Below, piece after piece: positions 61,796-64,000 of a DNA stretch of 64,000 nucleotides. The notes under the pieces were generated by a model. That model saw nothing but the letters and a program-made list of their open reading frames with translations. It was not told where the DNA came from and did not search any database. Position 1 is the first letter of the stretch; each line of letters begins with the position of its first letter. A program made the translations under genes and the position numbers. The stretch covers positions 37,340,370-37,404,369 of the forward strand of contig NC_135168.1 of NCBI RefSeq assembly GCF_041146795.1, given 5' to 3'. Source of the DNA: Maylandia zebra. Lineage: Eukaryota > Chordata > Actinopteri > Cichliformes > Cichlidae.

Positions 61796-63790
61796 TGATG
61801 CATCATTCTTATATAACTACAATCCAGTCTAGCTGGTGAAGTGGATAAAAGACAGACAAAGTTAAAAAACTACACACAAATATTAATAGAGAATTTGTGT
61901 GTTTGAGGGGGTTATCATATGGAATAAATATCATAAAAAGATGTTATAAAACACGAAATAGTGCTGGGAAATATAGTTTTTTTTCCTCATACCTGGTCCT
62001 TGCGCTTATAAAGACAATATTACTGACATGAGCAATAACAATAATAAGGAAATGATAGAAGGAAGGAGCCCTGCGACAGACTGGCAACCTGTCCAGGGTG
62101 TACCCCACCTCTCGCACTATGACAGCTGGGATAGGCTCCATTGTATCACACATCATTCATTATAATTCCATATACACTACACTGTTTCATCATGAAAAGG
62201 ATTACAGCTAAAAATATCATCTACGATGAGGAAAACCCTTAATATGATGCAACATGAATTCTTTTGTATTGGGACACACTGATCAACAAGTCCGAGAACT
62301 CAAACACAATAAGCACGAATACCACAGGTTTAGCTATTATACTTTTTACACCCACATCAAAACAGACAATATAACGGTGATGCAACATCAACCCTCCCCA
62401 TGCTCATCGATACTGCTTCTGTTGTCAGGTAGCAGAGGGGGTGTTTACAAGTGGGTTATCTGTGTCATCAGTGGGCCTTTTCCTTGACAACAAAACAAAA
62501 AAACTAGAACAATGAGCATTCATGCTAAAGGTTTAAAAATCAGTGGAAGACAATAAAAGCAAACGTCACTAGTCAAGAAGATTTTCAGGAACAAGGTGAA
62601 TTACTATAACTAAAGGCAAACTTCCCTGTAAAACTGAAATGTAACACAGCCCTTGTATATTTACTACTCCATGAACTCTAAGCGTGAATTACTGGTGTGC
62701 AGTTTTGGGTTGCAGCAACTGGCGTGTCATCTGCAGTGTCTTGTTACAAACATGAAAAGAAATCACACGTTTAAATGCTTTGAATGGGGGAAAAAATGAG
62801 AATATAAAAGATGATAATAGCTGTGGCACCACTACCAGAACTGAATTTGTATTTATTTGTTAATAAAGTTGTTTTTTTTTAACTTATAACGTCCTTGTGA
62901 TTGTTCTTCACTAAATCATAGAAACGTGTAAAAAAAAAAATAATAATAATAATCTAAACAAAAGCTAAAGAGGCAAAGTGCATGATGTACTTTGTGCCAC
63001 TGCCAAAACTCTTGGCCATAACTGTAGCTCATATGCCATGTTTAAATGGGACATTGTGTATGTCTGAAGCAACAATAAAGAATATAACATATTCTTTATT
63101 GTTATATAACATATGTGAGCCAAAAAATGGTCTCACTGTGGGGTTGAAAAGCTAGAGAAAGGGCTTACCTGTTCATGAAAGGGCTTCAATATTATGTTAT
63201 ATACAGTTCACATATACAGCAGTAATTTTAGCAATTCAATATAAGCTGCCAGAAGAGCTCCAAAACATCAGCACAAACACGGCACTCCGGGAGCTTCATG
63301 GCGTGGATTTCCGTGGCCAAGCAGCTGCAGATGCAACGTGAAAGTGCCACAGTACTTTAGTTCATACAGCGCTTTTTTAGGTAGGGTTTTTCAAATGTTT
63401 TGGCCATTTCAGTGTTTTGGCTCTTCGATAAATCAACACTGACTACATAATGTCGACATCAGACCTTTTTGTAATTTTTCTCCAACAAAATAATCTGATT
63501 AGATGCCTTATGTTAGTGTGCCGTAACTATCGATTTACTGCGATCTCACAGCCTCTACCACAGCACACTTATAAAATGGTTTTAGTACTACTCTTGCATG
63601 TAAATAACTTAAATCCCAGGATTTTATTTTTCACTCTTAAACTAATGTGCAGCTAAACACTGCATTGCTGAGTAATGCAACTGTAGTGCTGCATTAATAA
63701 ATGGCTTAAGAACTCATAGTGACAAAAACAACACAAGAAATGGTAACAGAAGGAGCAGATATTTTTCTTGTTTCCAAACATTTTATTTAA
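61796..63790. other. Intergenic, no gene recognised
   Basis: AT-rich. A teleost SINE/LINE tail lies at 62065-62150 (GGCAACCTGTCCAGGGTGTA, GACAGCTGGGATAGGCTCC). A short inverted repeat is near 63075-63110 around ATAAAGAATATAACATATTC. Otherwise nothing is recognised. Confidence 0.4.
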
Positions 63791-63813
63791 AAAAAAAAAA
63801 AAAAAAAAAAAAA
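63788..63813. repeat. Poly(A) tract
   Basis: About 25 A residues on the plus strand, following TTTTATTT. Confidence 0.9.
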
Positions 63814-63916
63814 GCAGAACTCCAACAGAGCCTTTGGTGCACTTTATAACCTTTTATTTTCCTCTGCAAAGCAATGTCACAGACAGAGTTATATAAAAAC
63901 CGTCACAAGCGCCCAT

Positions 63917-64000
63917 TTAAAACTTGTGGATAAACATCCTCTGGTAGTATTCTTCACTTTTTCTACTAAACTGTGCCTGCACTGCCTTGTCCAAACACAA
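63917..64000 (-). CDS. Possible C-terminal exon of an unidentified gene entering from the right
   Basis: The minus strand is open from the window edge for 27 codons, ending RKSEEYYQRMFIHKF before a TAA at 63919-63917. AATAAA follows on the same strand (plus 63853-63858), as expected for a short 3' UTR. Composition looks protein-like and an AG acceptor could lie inside. I do not recognise the protein. If real, the gene converges tail to tail on acod1. Confidence 0.35.
   Translation of the reverse strand: MCLDKAVQAQFSRKSEEYYQRMFIHKF

Overview
The window is vertebrate nuclear DNA, almost certainly from a percomorph teleost (possibly a cichlid). The genes have many small exons with GT/AG borders, and AATAAA signals lie in AT-rich 3' flanks. 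Tc1-like transposon fragments, R4/Dong/Rex6-type LINEs, long TA microsatellites and teleost SINE/LINE tails are abundant. There is no operon structure, CRISPR array or prokaryotic gene. All exon chains were assembled by hand from splice sites and reading phase.

Layout of host genes: (1) a TNIP/ABIN-family NF-kB regulator, + strand, 1014-7163; (2) a PhyH-family Fe(II)/2-oxoglutarate dioxygenase, + strand, 10476-11871; (3) an ES1/GATD3-type DJ-1-superfamily protein, - strand, 16835-17819; (4) fusion gene A, + strand, 18988-22997, joining three six-helix modules resembling succinate/acetate permeases (GPR1/FUN34/YaaH) to a C-terminal YrdC/Sua5 domain; (5) a young 5' fragment of gene A at about 27005-28025; (6) fusion gene B of the same architecture, - strand, 44792-48369; (7) acod1/irg1, the itaconate-forming cis-aconitate decarboxylase, + strand, 49519-53016. 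A possible last exon of another gene enters from the right edge on the - strand.

Between gene A and gene B (23-44.7 kb) lies a repeat zone: a TIR-bearing non-autonomous DNA transposon, a mosaic of Tc1 fragments and block duplications, and two almost identical RLE-type LINEs placed head to head around a TA microsatellite. Downstream of acod1 its 3' UTR and flank are repeated in tandem about three times. The middle copy holds a young non-autonomous LTR element with a 5-bp target duplication.

How the genes may work together: acod1 and fusion gene B are divergent and share a short promoter region with a kB-like site. es1 and fusion gene A are also divergent. An NF-kB regulator and two small-molecule enzymes lie alongside. 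The best candidate for an undescribed system is an itaconate-centred immunometabolic cluster in which the 18-helix transporter/YrdC fusions handle itaconate (methylenesuccinate) or a related carboxylate. The gene order and domains are visible in the sequence; the shared function is inference.
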